In this document: piece after piece, positions 25,195-32,448 of the stretch
Position numbering within the stretch: the stretch's first letter is position 1
How the letters are laid out: each line of letters starts with the position of its first letter
NCBI RefSeq assembly: GCF_900143535.1
Contig: NZ_FRFA01000023.1
Span: 441-32,888, forward strand
Source: Tateyamaria sp. Alg231-49
GTDB taxonomy: Bacteria; Pseudomonadota; Alphaproteobacteria; Rhodobacterales; Rhodobacteraceae
Length of the DNA: 32,448 bases
Reading direction: 5' to 3'
Translations under genes and position numbers: made by a program
The notes under the pieces: model-generated
Database searches by the model: none
What the model was told of the DNA's origin: nothing
The model's input: the letters and a program-made list of their open reading frames with translations, nothing else

Positions 25195-26343
25195 ATGAAT
25201 GAAGACCGCAAGGACCTTGCGTCGGCCGAGCGCCGGAATTTTCTGAAACTGACAGCGACGGGCGGTTTTACTGCTGCCATGGTGGCTGGTGCCGGTGGAA
25301 TGCTTTGGTCATCCAAAGCCGCAGCACAAAGCGCAAATGAAGAACGTGCCCGTGAAGCAGCGGCCGAACACGTCATGGTCTTGGCCACGGCTTACCCTGT
25401 CGGCGCATCGCGCGGCTATCCGATTATGCAGCTGGACCTCAAAGAGAACATCCAGAACGCCACCAACGGCAAAGTCTATGTCAAGCTCGCCCCCGGCGGT
25501 CAGCTCGGTGCAGGCGGTGCCCTCGTTCAGGCCGTCCAAGGCGGTACGATCCAGGCAGCGCAACACTCTCTGTCCAACTTCGCACCCTTCGCGTCCACTG
25601 TTGACCTGATCAACATGCCTTACCTGTGCGGTTCGAACCAACGCTTTACCAACCTCGTCAATTCCGAATTCTGGAAATCAGCGGTGGAGCCGAAAGTCGA
25701 AGAAAACGGCTTCAAGGCGCTTTTCTACGTGAACATCGATCCGCGCGTCGTTGCTGTGCGCAAAGGCGGCGCTGGCGCTGTCATCACACCGTCCGATCTG
25801 GAAGGCGTGAAGTTCCGCGTTCCGGGTTCCAAAATGTTGCAACAATACTACCGCATGGTCGGCGCCAACCCAACGCCAGTGGCATGGGGTGAAACACCGT
25901 CGGCCATCAAGCAGGGTGTTGCAGACGCATTGGACCCTTCGGTTGGCGCGCTCGAAGTCTTTGGGTTCAAGGACATCCTGAGCCACGTGACCTTCACGCA
26001 AGCCGTACCTGACAGCCAAGTCTATTCCTGTAACCTCGAATGGTTCAACTCAATGCCAGCCGACGTACAGGAAGGCATCATGTGGGGTTCAGAAATGACC
26101 GCGCACCAGAACCTTGCCAAAGTACCTTCGGCCCGCGCTTATGCGATGGCGGAACTGGTCAAGGCAGGCGTCGAATTCCACTCGCTGAGCGAAGACCAGT
26201 TGGCTGAATGGAAAGCCGCAGGTGGCTATCAGCGTTCCGAATGGGACGAGTTCAAGGTCGAGCTTGCCGGTTCCATGGACAACTTTGCCAAGATGGAAGA
26301 AGCCGCAGGCACGCAAGGCAAGTACTACGTGCACGACGCGTAA
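25195..26343 (+). CDS. TRAP transporter substrate-binding protein (DctP type), probably for DHPS
   Basis: 382 aa from the ATG at 25195, preceded by GGGAGG; the open frame further upstream overlaps the small membrane-protein gene and is not used. A twin-arginine signal (E-R13-R14-N-F-L-K) and a hydrophobic stretch end at about A-A-A-Q-S (residue 45). The mature part has TRAP hallmarks: G-V-K-F-R-V-P-G-S with the ligand-binding Arg, and W-G-E-T-P-S-A-I-K-Q-G-V-A-D-A. In roseobacters the TRAP system next to hpsNOP is named HpsKLM; which letter belongs to which subunit I do not assign. The ligand assignment rests on context. Confidence 0.9.
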   Translation: MNEDRKDLASAERRNFLKLTATGGFTAAMVAGAGGMLWSSKAAAQSANEERAREAAAEHVMVLATAYPVGASRGYPIMQLDLKENIQNATNGKVYVKLAPGGQLGAGGALVQAVQGGTIQAAQHSLSNFAPFASTVDLINMPYLCGSNQRFTNLVNSEFWKSAVEPKVEENGFKALFYVNIDPRVVAVRKGGAGAVITPSDLEGVKFRVPGSKMLQQYYRMVGANPTPVAWGETPSAIKQGVADALDPSVGALEVFGFKDILSHVTFTQAVPDSQVYSCNLEWFNSMPADVQEGIMWGSEMTAHQNLAKVPSARAYAMAELVKAGVEFHSLSEDQLAEWKAAGGYQRSEWDEFKVELAGSMDNFAKMEEAAGTQGKYYVHDA

Positions 26344-26352
26344 GCTGCCAGA

Positions 26353-26377
26353 TCGGGCGCGCCACGCGCGCGCCCGA
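26353..26377 (+). promoter_or_regulatory. Strong GC hairpin between TRAP P and Q genes
   Basis: A 10-bp perfect stem (26353-26362 pairing with 26368-26377) with a 5-base loop starts 9 bp after the binding-protein stop and is followed by CATCCCTTTTCC rather than a clean T-run. Such intercistronic hairpins usually protect the upstream mRNA or partly terminate transcription, giving more binding protein than membrane subunits. Inference from position and structure. Confidence 0.65.
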
Positions 26378-26452
26378 CATCCCTTTTCCGCCACAGAATG
26401 AGACACGCGCCGAGGCGTGATTGTTCTGTTCGGCTAGTCAGCAGGTTCCAAC

Positions 26453-26971
26453 ATGGATTTATTGCGCCGAATTGATCGCGATGCCGAGCGCTGGTTGCTT
26501 TTGGTCTTCTACGTGATGCTCGTCATTACAATGGCCATCGAAGTGCTGCGCCGCGAAATATTCTCATTCTCCTCAATCTGGGGCGAAGAGATTGTCCGCT
26601 ACTCATTCATCTATTTGGCATGGATAGGGGCTGCGGCCGCTGTAAAGGAACGTGCGCACATCCGCATCGACGTGATCATGCACTACCTTAGTCCGCGACC
26701 AAAGGCGCTGCTGTATATCTTTGGCGATCTGGTGATGTTTGGCGTCGCCATCATCGCGCTCTACTGGTCCTACGAGGCGGTTCACGTCTCTGCCAAGTTC
26801 GGCTCGGTCACAGACGGGCTGCGCGTGTCCAAGGTTTGGTTCCTGATGGCGGTACCCCTGGGCTTTGGCTTGATCGTGTACCGACTGATCCAATCCATGA
26901 TCCGTGATTTTCACTGTCTTCGTACGGGCAAGCCCGTGTTTGAAGGCGATACACTGTTTGAAGAAGGTTGA
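26453..26971 (+). CDS. TRAP transporter small membrane subunit (DctQ type)
   Basis: 172 aa with four predicted membrane helices. The family motif W-G-E-E-I-V-R-Y-S-F-I-Y-L-A-W-I-G-A-A lies between helices 1 and 2 (residues about 43-61), followed by K-E-R-A-H-I-R-I-D. It forms the inner-membrane complex with DctM. It starts 109 bp after the binding-protein gene, past the hairpin, and ends 5 bp before dctM. Confidence 0.92.
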   Translation: MDLLRRIDRDAERWLLLVFYVMLVITMAIEVLRREIFSFSSIWGEEIVRYSFIYLAWIGAAAAVKERAHIRIDVIMHYLSPRPKALLYIFGDLVMFGVAIIALYWSYEAVHVSAKFGSVTDGLRVSKVWFLMAVPLGFGLIVYRLIQSMIRDFHCLRTGKPVFEGDTLFEEG

Positions 26972-26976
26972 TTTAG

Positions 26977-28305
26977 ATGCTTTGGCAAACCTTTGAACAA
27001 ACGGTCGAGCTTGGCTGGGACTTTTACCTTCCGGTCATCATTTTTGTAGCCCTCATTGCGCTGGCTGTGCCCGTCTGGGCGGCCATCGGCACATCTGCGA
27101 TTTTGATGTTGGTGATGTCGGGTGATCTGCCTCTGAGCCTTGTGGGTGAGAAGCTGTTCACCGGCATCGACGCCTTTGCGCTCACCGCCATCCCCCTCTT
27201 CATTCTGACCGGCGACGTACTTGTGCGCACAGGGCTCAGTCGAAAGTTTCTGGATGTGGCTGAGGCGCTGACATGCTTTACCAAAGGCGGATTTGGCTCG
27301 GCCACGGTTCTTGTCTGCGGTATGTTCGCCGCGATCTCTGGCTCTGACGCGGCTGGTGCGGCTGCGGTCGGACGCATGACAATCGCGCGTCTGGTCGAGT
27401 CGGGTTATCCACGGCCCTACGCTTGCGCATTGGTAGCTGCGGGTGCCTGTACCGGTATCCTGATCCCGCCTTCCATCGCCTACATCATCATCGGTCTTGT
27501 GTTGGGTATATCCGCCTCGACCCTGTTCCTCGCGGCACTCATCCCCGGCATTTGCATCCTGGTTTCGATCCTGATCACCAACCTGATCGTAAACCGCATC
27601 TATTCCTATGAAGGCGGCGGTCAGATGACGTTCAACGAGTGGCTGGGCAATCTGGGTCGGTCGCTGAAATCAGGTTGGTACGCGTTCATTGTGCCCGGCA
27701 TTATCTTTTACGGCATCTTCTCGGGCCGTCTGACGCCAACCGAAGCGGGCGCAACAGCCGTTGTGGTGACCATCCTGATGGGCTTTATCCTGCGCACCCT
27801 CAGCTTTGCGGACTTCCCGGCCATGTTGGTCAGTTCCGCCAAAGTGAACGGTGTCATCCTGCCCATCATCGCCTTTTCGGCACCTTTGGCCGAGGCTTTG
27901 GCGATCATGGGCGTGCCGCAAGGGTTTGTCACGGCGGTGACAGGCCTCACGGACGAACCTTGGCTGTTGATCCTGCTGATGATCGGCATCCTGATCGCAG
28001 CAGGCTGCGTGATGGAAACCACGCCGAACATCGTGATCCTTGCGCCAATCCTCAAACCGCTGGCGGACAACATCGGCATGAACGAAATCCAGTTCTGCAT
28101 CATGATGATCACCGCTTTGGGGGTGGGCTTTATTACACCGCCCCTTGGGCTTAACCTTTTTGTGGTGTCGGGCATCACCGGAGAATCTATTCTCAAGATT
28201 GCCGTCCGCGCCGTTCCCTTCGTTCTGTGCATGTTCTTCGTCGTGCTGCTGATTGCCTATGTGCCAGCGCTGTCGACGACGTTCCTGCCTGAAATTTACC
28301 AGTAG
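26977..28305 (+). CDS. TRAP transporter large membrane subunit (DctM type)
   Basis: 442 aa, about a dozen hydrophobic segments, full family length. It is the ion-coupled transport subunit, importing the substrate delivered by the periplasmic protein. Recognisable segments are A-I-S-G-S-D-A-A-G-A-A-A-V-G, G-I-L-I-P-P-S-I-A-Y-I-I-I-G and the late G-F-I-T-P-P-L-G-L-N-L-F-V, where the paired P-P motifs mark ion and substrate sites. 12 bp before hpsN. Confidence 0.94.
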   Translation: MLWQTFEQTVELGWDFYLPVIIFVALIALAVPVWAAIGTSAILMLVMSGDLPLSLVGEKLFTGIDAFALTAIPLFILTGDVLVRTGLSRKFLDVAEALTCFTKGGFGSATVLVCGMFAAISGSDAAGAAAVGRMTIARLVESGYPRPYACALVAAGACTGILIPPSIAYIIIGLVLGISASTLFLAALIPGICILVSILITNLIVNRIYSYEGGGQMTFNEWLGNLGRSLKSGWYAFIVPGIIFYGIFSGRLTPTEAGATAVVVTILMGFILRTLSFADFPAMLVSSAKVNGVILPIIAFSAPLAEALAIMGVPQGFVTAVTGLTDEPWLLILLMIGILIAAGCVMETTPNIVILAPILKPLADNIGMNEIQFCIMMITALGVGFITPPLGLNLFVVSGITGESILKIAVRAVPFVLCMFFVVLLIAYVPALSTTFLPEIYQ

Positions 28306-28317
28306 GACCTCAAGACA

Positions 28318-29625
28318 ATGAAACGCGAATACCTAAAGAAAGCGACCCTGACGGCCAAATCCGATGCGTCGGAAGTCCACGAGACGGTCAAGACGATCCT
28401 TGCCGATATCGAGGCTGGTGGGGACGCCAAGGCAAAGGAATATGCCGCCAAATTCGACCGCTACGAAGGCAACGTCATGCTGACGGCCGAAGAAATCGAA
28501 GCAGCCGCAGCACTTGTTCCAGAAAAGCTGAAGGCGGACATCCAGTTCGCCCATGACAACGTCAAACGCTTTGCCGAAGCGCAAAAGGGCACTGTATCCG
28601 ACGTCGAAGTCGAGATCGTGCCCGGCATGGTCGCAGGCCAGAAGGCGATCCCTGTGGACGCAGCGGGCTGCTACGTGCCCGGTGGACGCTACAGTCACAT
28701 CGCATCCGCCATCATGACGGTCACCACGGCCAAAGTGGCAGGGTGTGGTCACATCACCGCATGTTCGCCGCCCCGTCCGGGCGTAGGTGTAGCGCCCGCT
28801 ATCATCTATGCGGCGCACTTGTGTGGTGCCGACAAGATCATGGCATTGGGCGGTGTTCAGGGTGTTGCTGCGATGACCTTCGGCCTGTTCGGCCTGCCCA
28901 AGGCCAACATCCTTGTGGGCCCCGGTAACCAATTCGTGGCCGAAGCCAAGCGGATCCTGTTCGGTCGCGTTGGCATCGACATGATTGCCGGCCCGACAGA
29001 CAGTCTGGTTCTGGCTGACAAAACCGCAGACGCACATATCGTTGCAACCGATCTCGTGAGCCAGGCTGAACACGGCTACAACTCGCCCGTTTGGCTGGTC
29101 ACGGATGACCGCGATCTTGCCGAAAAGGTGATGGACTTGGTGCCCGGCCTGATCGATGATCTGCCAGATGTGAACCGCGAAAACGCCTTTGCTGCATGGC
29201 GCGATTATGCGGAGGTCATCCTGTGCAGTGACCGTGAAGAAATGGCAGCCTGTTCTGACGATTACGCCCCTGAGCATCTGACGGTGCAAGCCGACGACCT
29301 CGATTGGTGGTTGGAGCGGTTGACCTGCTATGGCTCGCTTTTCCTAGGGGAAGAAACGACTGTGTCTTACGGCGACAAAGCGACGGGAACGAACCACGTC
29401 TTGCCGACATCCGGGGCCGCCAATTACACCGGTGGCCTGTCCGTCCACAAGTACATGAAGATTGTCACATGGCAGCGCGCCACCCGTGATGGTGCCAAAC
29501 AAGTGGCCGAGGCCACCGCCCGCATTTCGCGCCTCGAAGGGATGGAAGGACATGCTCGGGCCGCAGATGTGCGTCTGGCCAAATACTTCCCCGATGAAGA
29601 ATTTGATCTGACCGCGAATGGCTGA
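28318..29625 (+). CDS. hpsN: Sulfopropanediol (DHPS) 3-dehydrogenase
   Basis: 435 aa homologue of histidinol dehydrogenase. HpsN oxidises (R)-2,3-dihydroxypropane-1-sulfonate in two NAD+-dependent steps to (R)-sulfolactate. The four Zn ligands of HisD are kept: Q249, H252, D353 and H412; the catalytic pair E319-H320 sits in Y-A-P-E-H-L. Where HisD usually has an S-P-L-x-V-Y-D-F type segment, this protein has G-G-L-S-V-H-K-Y. Its place between a TRAP transporter and hpsO, hpsP and comDE, with no other his genes, identifies it as HpsN rather than HisD. Its stop overlaps hpsO by 8 bases. Confidence 0.93.
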   Translation: MKREYLKKATLTAKSDASEVHETVKTILADIEAGGDAKAKEYAAKFDRYEGNVMLTAEEIEAAAALVPEKLKADIQFAHDNVKRFAEAQKGTVSDVEVEIVPGMVAGQKAIPVDAAGCYVPGGRYSHIASAIMTVTTAKVAGCGHITACSPPRPGVGVAPAIIYAAHLCGADKIMALGGVQGVAAMTFGLFGLPKANILVGPGNQFVAEAKRILFGRVGIDMIAGPTDSLVLADKTADAHIVATDLVSQAEHGYNSPVWLVTDDRDLAEKVMDLVPGLIDDLPDVNRENAFAAWRDYAEVILCSDREEMAACSDDYAPEHLTVQADDLDWWLERLTCYGSLFLGEETTVSYGDKATGTNHVLPTSGAANYTGGLSVHKYMKIVTWQRATRDGAKQVAEATARISRLEGMEGHARAADVRLAKYFPDEEFDLTANG

Positions 29626-30379
29626 CCCACGCGAAATCTTTGACTTAACCGGTCGGGTTGCTTGCGTCACCGGCGCCAGTTCCGGCCTCGGACGGCGGGC
29701 GGCTGTCGTTCTGGCCGCGGCCGGAGCGCACGTCGTGGGCGTTGCGCGGCGCGCAGAAGCACTCGATAGTCTCACGAATGAAATCGGCGCACAGGCGACG
29801 GCGGTTGTCGCAGATGTGGCGGACCGGGACGCAATCCCAGCGTTGGCCAAGGCTATCTCAGACCCGTTTGGCAGTCCCGATATCCTGATCCATGCGGCAG
29901 GTATCAACACACGCCAAGCCGCCGATGACGTCACGCCCGACGGCTGGGATCAGACTGTCGCCCTCAACATCTCGGCCCCGTTCTTCCTGAGCCAGGCCCT
30001 TGTGCCAGCCATGAAGGCCAAAGGGTGGGGACGGATCGTCAACTTTGCCTCGCTGCAAACGACACGGGCTTTCCCGGGCGGCATCGCTTACGGCACGACG
30101 AAAGCAGGCATTGCGCAATTGACCCGCGCCATGGCCGAGGCGTGGTCGTCTCACGGCATCACCGCCAACGCCATTGGCCCCGGCTTCTTCCCGACCGAAC
30201 TGACCAATGCCGTGTTTTCAGACCCAGAGCGCGCCAAGCGCAACGCCGCGCAAACCTGCATTGGGCGAAACGGGCGGCTCGAGGACATGGATGGTCCAAT
30301 TCTGTTTTTATGCTCGGATGCCTCTGGTTATGTTACGGGCCAGACGCTGATGGTTGACGGAGGGTTCACTGCAAAATGA
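29618..30379 (+). CDS. hpsO: DHPS 2-dehydrogenase, SDR family
   Basis: 253 aa classical SDR: T-G-A-S-S-G-L-G cofactor loop, H-A-A-G-I-N, catalytic Ser in A-S-L-Q-T-T, Y-G-T-T-K and a C-terminal V-D-G-G-F-T-A-K. In the studied DHPS pathway HpsO and HpsP oxidise and reduce the C2 hydroxyl, passing through an achiral ketone, so that both DHPS stereoisomers reach HpsN. The assignment is by gene order (hpsN-O-P) and family. Overlaps hpsP as ATGA. Confidence 0.86.
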   Translation: MADPREIFDLTGRVACVTGASSGLGRRAAVVLAAAGAHVVGVARRAEALDSLTNEIGAQATAVVADVADRDAIPALAKAISDPFGSPDILIHAAGINTRQAADDVTPDGWDQTVALNISAPFFLSQALVPAMKAKGWGRIVNFASLQTTRAFPGGIAYGTTKAGIAQLTRAMAEAWSSHGITANAIGPGFFPTELTNAVFSDPERAKRNAAQTCIGRNGRLEDMDGPILFLCSDASGYVTGQTLMVDGGFTAK

Positions 30380-31356
30380 AAGCACTGGTGTATGAAGGCG
30401 TTGAAACGCTGGGGGTACGTGATGTGCCTATGCCCGAACTTCAGGATGGGCAGGCACTGGTCCGCATCGCTGCCTCGGGTATTTGCGGCTCGGATATGCA
30501 TGCCTATCTGGGTCATGATGCACGCAGGCCCGCGCCGCTGATCCTCGGCCATGAGGCCGCAGGCGTCATCGAAGGGGGGCCGCGCGATGGCGTCCGGGTA
30601 ACGATTAATCCGCTGGTCAATTGCGGCGCCTGTACCGCATGTCGTGCAGGGCGCGAAAATCTTTGCCCAGAGCGTTTGATTATTTCGATGCCACCGCGCG
30701 AGGGGGCCTTTGCCCAATATGTTGCGATGCGTGACGACAATCTGGTCGTGGTGCCAGACCATGTGCCGCTGGAAAAGGCGGCATTGGCTGAACCCTTGGC
30801 CGTGAGCTGGCATTCGGTGCGTCTGGGGCTCGAGGCGATGGATCATGGCTTGGGACAAAGTGCGCTTGTGATTGGGGGTGGGGCGATTGGATTGGCAGCT
30901 GCCTTGGCGCTCAAGGCGCAGGGTATCGAAGACGTGACCATCGCCGAACCCAACGATGCGCGCCGCGCCTACCTGATCGAGCGGTGCGGGCAACATGCCG
31001 TGGCGGGCGGAACGGGCAGCCATGCCATTGTCATTGACGCTGTGGGCTATGCCGCCACCCGCGCCATCGCGTCAGAGCGGTGCTGCCCCGGCGGCGTGAT
31101 TGTCCACATTGGGCTGGGCGAAGACTTGGGTGGTCTCGATGTCCGGCGCATGACTTTGCAGGAGATCACCTTTATCGGCACCTACACCTACACAAGCCAG
31201 GATTTCCGAGACACCTGTGCCGCGATCTTCGACGGATCGCTTGGGCCGCTCGACTGGACCGAACAGCGCAGCCTGACGGACGGCCCCCAAGCCTTTGCAG
31301 CCTTGCGCGCGGGCGCTGTGGCGGCGCCCAAGATCATTCTGGATCCGTGGGCATGA
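30376..31356 (+). CDS. hpsP: DHPS 2-dehydrogenase, zinc alcohol dehydrogenase family
   Basis: 326 aa, medium-chain dehydrogenase. The catalytic-zinc region G-I-C-G-S-D and G-H-E-A-A-G and the structural-zinc cysteine cluster C-G-A-C-T-A-C...N-L-C are present, with a Rossmann loop G-G-G-A-I-G-L-A. It is somewhat shorter than the usual 340-350 aa. Works with HpsO to interconvert DHPS stereoisomers. 27 bp before the UspA gene. Confidence 0.86.
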   Translation: MKALVYEGVETLGVRDVPMPELQDGQALVRIAASGICGSDMHAYLGHDARRPAPLILGHEAAGVIEGGPRDGVRVTINPLVNCGACTACRAGRENLCPERLIISMPPREGAFAQYVAMRDDNLVVVPDHVPLEKAALAEPLAVSWHSVRLGLEAMDHGLGQSALVIGGGAIGLAAALALKAQGIEDVTIAEPNDARRAYLIERCGQHAVAGGTGSHAIVIDAVGYAATRAIASERCCPGGVIVHIGLGEDLGGLDVRRMTLQEITFIGTYTYTSQDFRDTCAAIFDGSLGPLDWTEQRSLTDGPQAFAALRAGAVAAPKIILDPWA

Positions 31357-31383
31357 CAACTACAATCCGTTTGGAGACGCGAC

Positions 31384-31797
31384 ATGTACACTAAAATCCT
31401 CGTTCCCATGGCGCTGGATCACGGCGTTTCGACCCACACGCTTGGGATTGCAAATGCCCTGCGTTCCAGCGGCGGCGAGATCGTCGCCTTGCATGTTCAT
31501 GAAGCCCCGCAAGGGTCCGTGAGCGCCTATCTAGACGAAGCAACCGTTGCTGCAGGTTTTGACAAGGCGCGCGCCGAGCTGGAGGACAAGCTGTCAGACC
31601 ACCCGCATGTGACGCCCGTTATCGTCAAAGGGCATTCCTCTCGCACGATCATCGACTATGCCGCCGCCCACGGGGTCGATTGCATCGTGATCGGATCTCA
31701 CAAGCCGGGCTTGTCCGACTATTTCCTTGGTTCAACCGCATCACGCGTCGTGCGTCATGCCGGTTGCGCCGTTCACGTACATCGCGCGTCTTCCTGA
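31384..31797 (+). CDS. Universal stress protein, UspA family
   Basis: 137 aa, single Usp domain: K-I-L-V-P-M-A-L-D strand 1, V-I-G-S-H-K-P-G-L-S-D-Y-F-L-G-S-T-A carrying the G-x-x-G-x9-G-S/T type ATP-binding loop, and a C-terminal V-H-V-H-R. GGAGAC precedes the ATG. Unusual because it sits inside a catabolic operon between hpsP and comD. A precedent is TeaD, a Usp protein encoded with the TeaABC ectoine TRAP transporter and affecting its activity. A similar role for the DHPS TRAP system is inference. Confidence 0.9.
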   Translation: MYTKILVPMALDHGVSTHTLGIANALRSSGGEIVALHVHEAPQGSVSAYLDEATVAAGFDKARAELEDKLSDHPHVTPVIVKGHSSRTIIDYAAAHGVDCIVIGSHKPGLSDYFLGSTASRVVRHAGCAVHVHRASS

Positions 31798-31836
31798 CAT
31801 CGCGCTCCTCCCAAACCTAGAAAGGCCCACCCAGAC

Positions 31837-32343
31837 ATGAACATAGACAAAAAGATCACGGATGATCTTGTTGCGAACGGTATTTCCTTTGTCACGACGG
31901 TGCCGTGCAAACAGCTGGCCGGTGTGATCGACGAGATCGACGCGCGTGACGAGATTTTCCACATCCCCTCCAACAAAGAAGACGAAGGCATGGGCCTGTG
32001 CGCGGGTGCCTATATGGGCGGCAAACGCCCCGCCATCATCATGCAGAACACCGCCATTGGAGTCACGATCAACACACTGGCCACGCTGATCCAGTACTAC
32101 CGGATGCCGCTGCCCATGCTGATCTCTTATCGCGGAGAGTTGCGCGAACCTGTCGCCTGCCAAGTCGAAATGGCCGTCCACACCAAGGCGCTGCTGGCCC
32201 AGCTGAACATCCCGACCTACCACTTCCACTGGCAGAAAGATGTCGAGGAGTTGGACAACATCCTGAAATACACCTTCATGTGCAACAAACCGGTGGCGAT
32301 CCTGACGGACGCCAACTTCTGGGGAGGCTATGGCGACCAATGA
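31837..32343 (+). CDS. comD: Sulfopyruvate decarboxylase, alpha subunit
   Basis: 168 aa, pyrimidine-binding half of the two-subunit TPP enzyme that makes sulfoacetaldehyde from sulfopyruvate. Family features are T-V-P-C-K-Q-L-A-G near the N-terminus, the S-N-K-E-D-E-G-M-G segment with the catalytic Glu that activates TPP, and I-S-Y-R-G-E. The comE ATG overlaps its stop (ATGA), as expected for a stoichiometric heteromer. It links the DHPS genes to the sulfolactate/sulfopyruvate branch. Confidence 0.93.
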   Translation: MNIDKKITDDLVANGISFVTTVPCKQLAGVIDEIDARDEIFHIPSNKEDEGMGLCAGAYMGGKRPAIIMQNTAIGVTINTLATLIQYYRMPLPMLISYRGELREPVACQVEMAVHTKALLAQLNIPTYHFHWQKDVEELDNILKYTFMCNKPVAILTDANFWGGYGDQ

Positions 32344-32448
32344 TCCGTTCTGAAATCCTGCGCGAGATCGCGCCCATCCTTCGTGACCAGCTGGTTGTCT
32401 GCAACATTGGCCTGCCCAGCCAGGAACTGCACATGATCGACGATCAGC
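32340..32448 (+). CDS. comE: Sulfopyruvate decarboxylase, beta subunit (N-terminal part)
   Basis: Starts with ATG overlapping the comD stop and runs off the right edge after 36 codons plus one base. The visible start M-I-R-S-E-I-L-R-E-I-A-P and I-G-L-P-S-Q-E-L-H matches the beginning of ComE. It does not overlap the C-terminal comE part at the left edge; from the family length of about 185 aa, roughly 35-40 codons lie between the two parts. Confidence 0.88.
   Translation, partial: MIRSEILREIAPILRDQLVVCNIGLPSQELHMIDDQ

Noticed and set aside
28318-29625. Histidinol dehydrogenase (hisD) of histidine biosynthesis
   Set aside because: Zn ligands and catalytic pair fit HisD, but context (TRAP transporter, hpsO, hpsP, comDE) and the changed segment near residue 375 indicate the HpsN branch. 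Closeness to the hut locus is coincidental.
1-32448. Complete circular plasmid
   Set aside because: The edges do not join in frame, bases of comE are missing between them, and there are no replication, partition or mobilisation genes.

Overview
The window looks like a chromosomal or megaplasmid stretch of a marine alphaproteobacterium of the Roseobacter group (Rhodobacteraceae). The evidence is the high-GC, tightly packed coding with 4-base stop/start overlaps, the family content (DHPS sulfonate degradation, TRAP and Liv-type transporters, an FAD/GcvT flavoprotein paired with an MttB-family protein, and a five-enzyme histidine pathway), and familiar roseobacter protein variants. No rRNA, tRNA, CRISPR array, intact insertion sequence, phage gene or replication gene was seen. 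Almost the whole window is catabolism and uptake of small organic solutes.

Layout. (1) 1-336: the C-terminal part of comE (sulfopyruvate decarboxylase beta subunit), running in from the left edge. (2) 347-8839, minus strand: a ten-gene operon in the order cyclase, cupin, SDR, 3-hydroxyacyl-CoA-dehydrogenase-like enzyme, Liv-type ABC transporter (SBP, LivG, LivF, LivH, LivM) and a beta-keto acid cleavage enzyme (BKACE). A divergent IclR regulator (8981-9721) and a three-half-site element lie between them. This reads as uptake and stepwise oxidation of an unidentified substrate to a beta-keto acid that is then cleaved with acetyl-CoA. (3) 9822-14982, plus strand: FAD/GcvT demethylating flavoprotein, non-pyrrolysine MttB homologue, and pobA (4-hydroxybenzoate 3-monooxygenase). 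(4) 14987-22315: a complete hut locus, hutF-hutC leftward and hutI-hutH-hutG-hutU rightward from a shared 76-bp promoter region. It converts histidine to glutamate, formate and two ammonia through N-formylglutamate. (5) 22340-24843: two LacI-family regulators separated by about 440 bp without a convincing gene. (6) 24913-32448, plus strand: a DHPS (2,3-dihydroxypropane-1-sulfonate) operon. It holds two perfect or near-perfect LacI operators on the promoter, a 61-aa membrane protein, TRAP transporter (P, Q, M), hpsN, hpsO, hpsP, a UspA protein, comD and the start of comE at the right edge.

How the parts work together. The DHPS operon imports the sulfonate, interconverts its stereoisomers (HpsO/HpsP), oxidises it to sulfolactate (HpsN) and decarboxylates sulfopyruvate (ComDE). 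The sulfolactate dehydrogenase and Xsc are not in the window. The left edge carries the end and the right edge the beginning of a comE gene in the same orientation. The two pieces do not overlap and the middle is missing, so either two comE copies flank the region or a single comE was cut. The most interesting items are the BKACE operon of unknown substrate, the DHPS operon's operator pair with its leading small membrane protein and embedded UspA, and the comE pieces at both ends.
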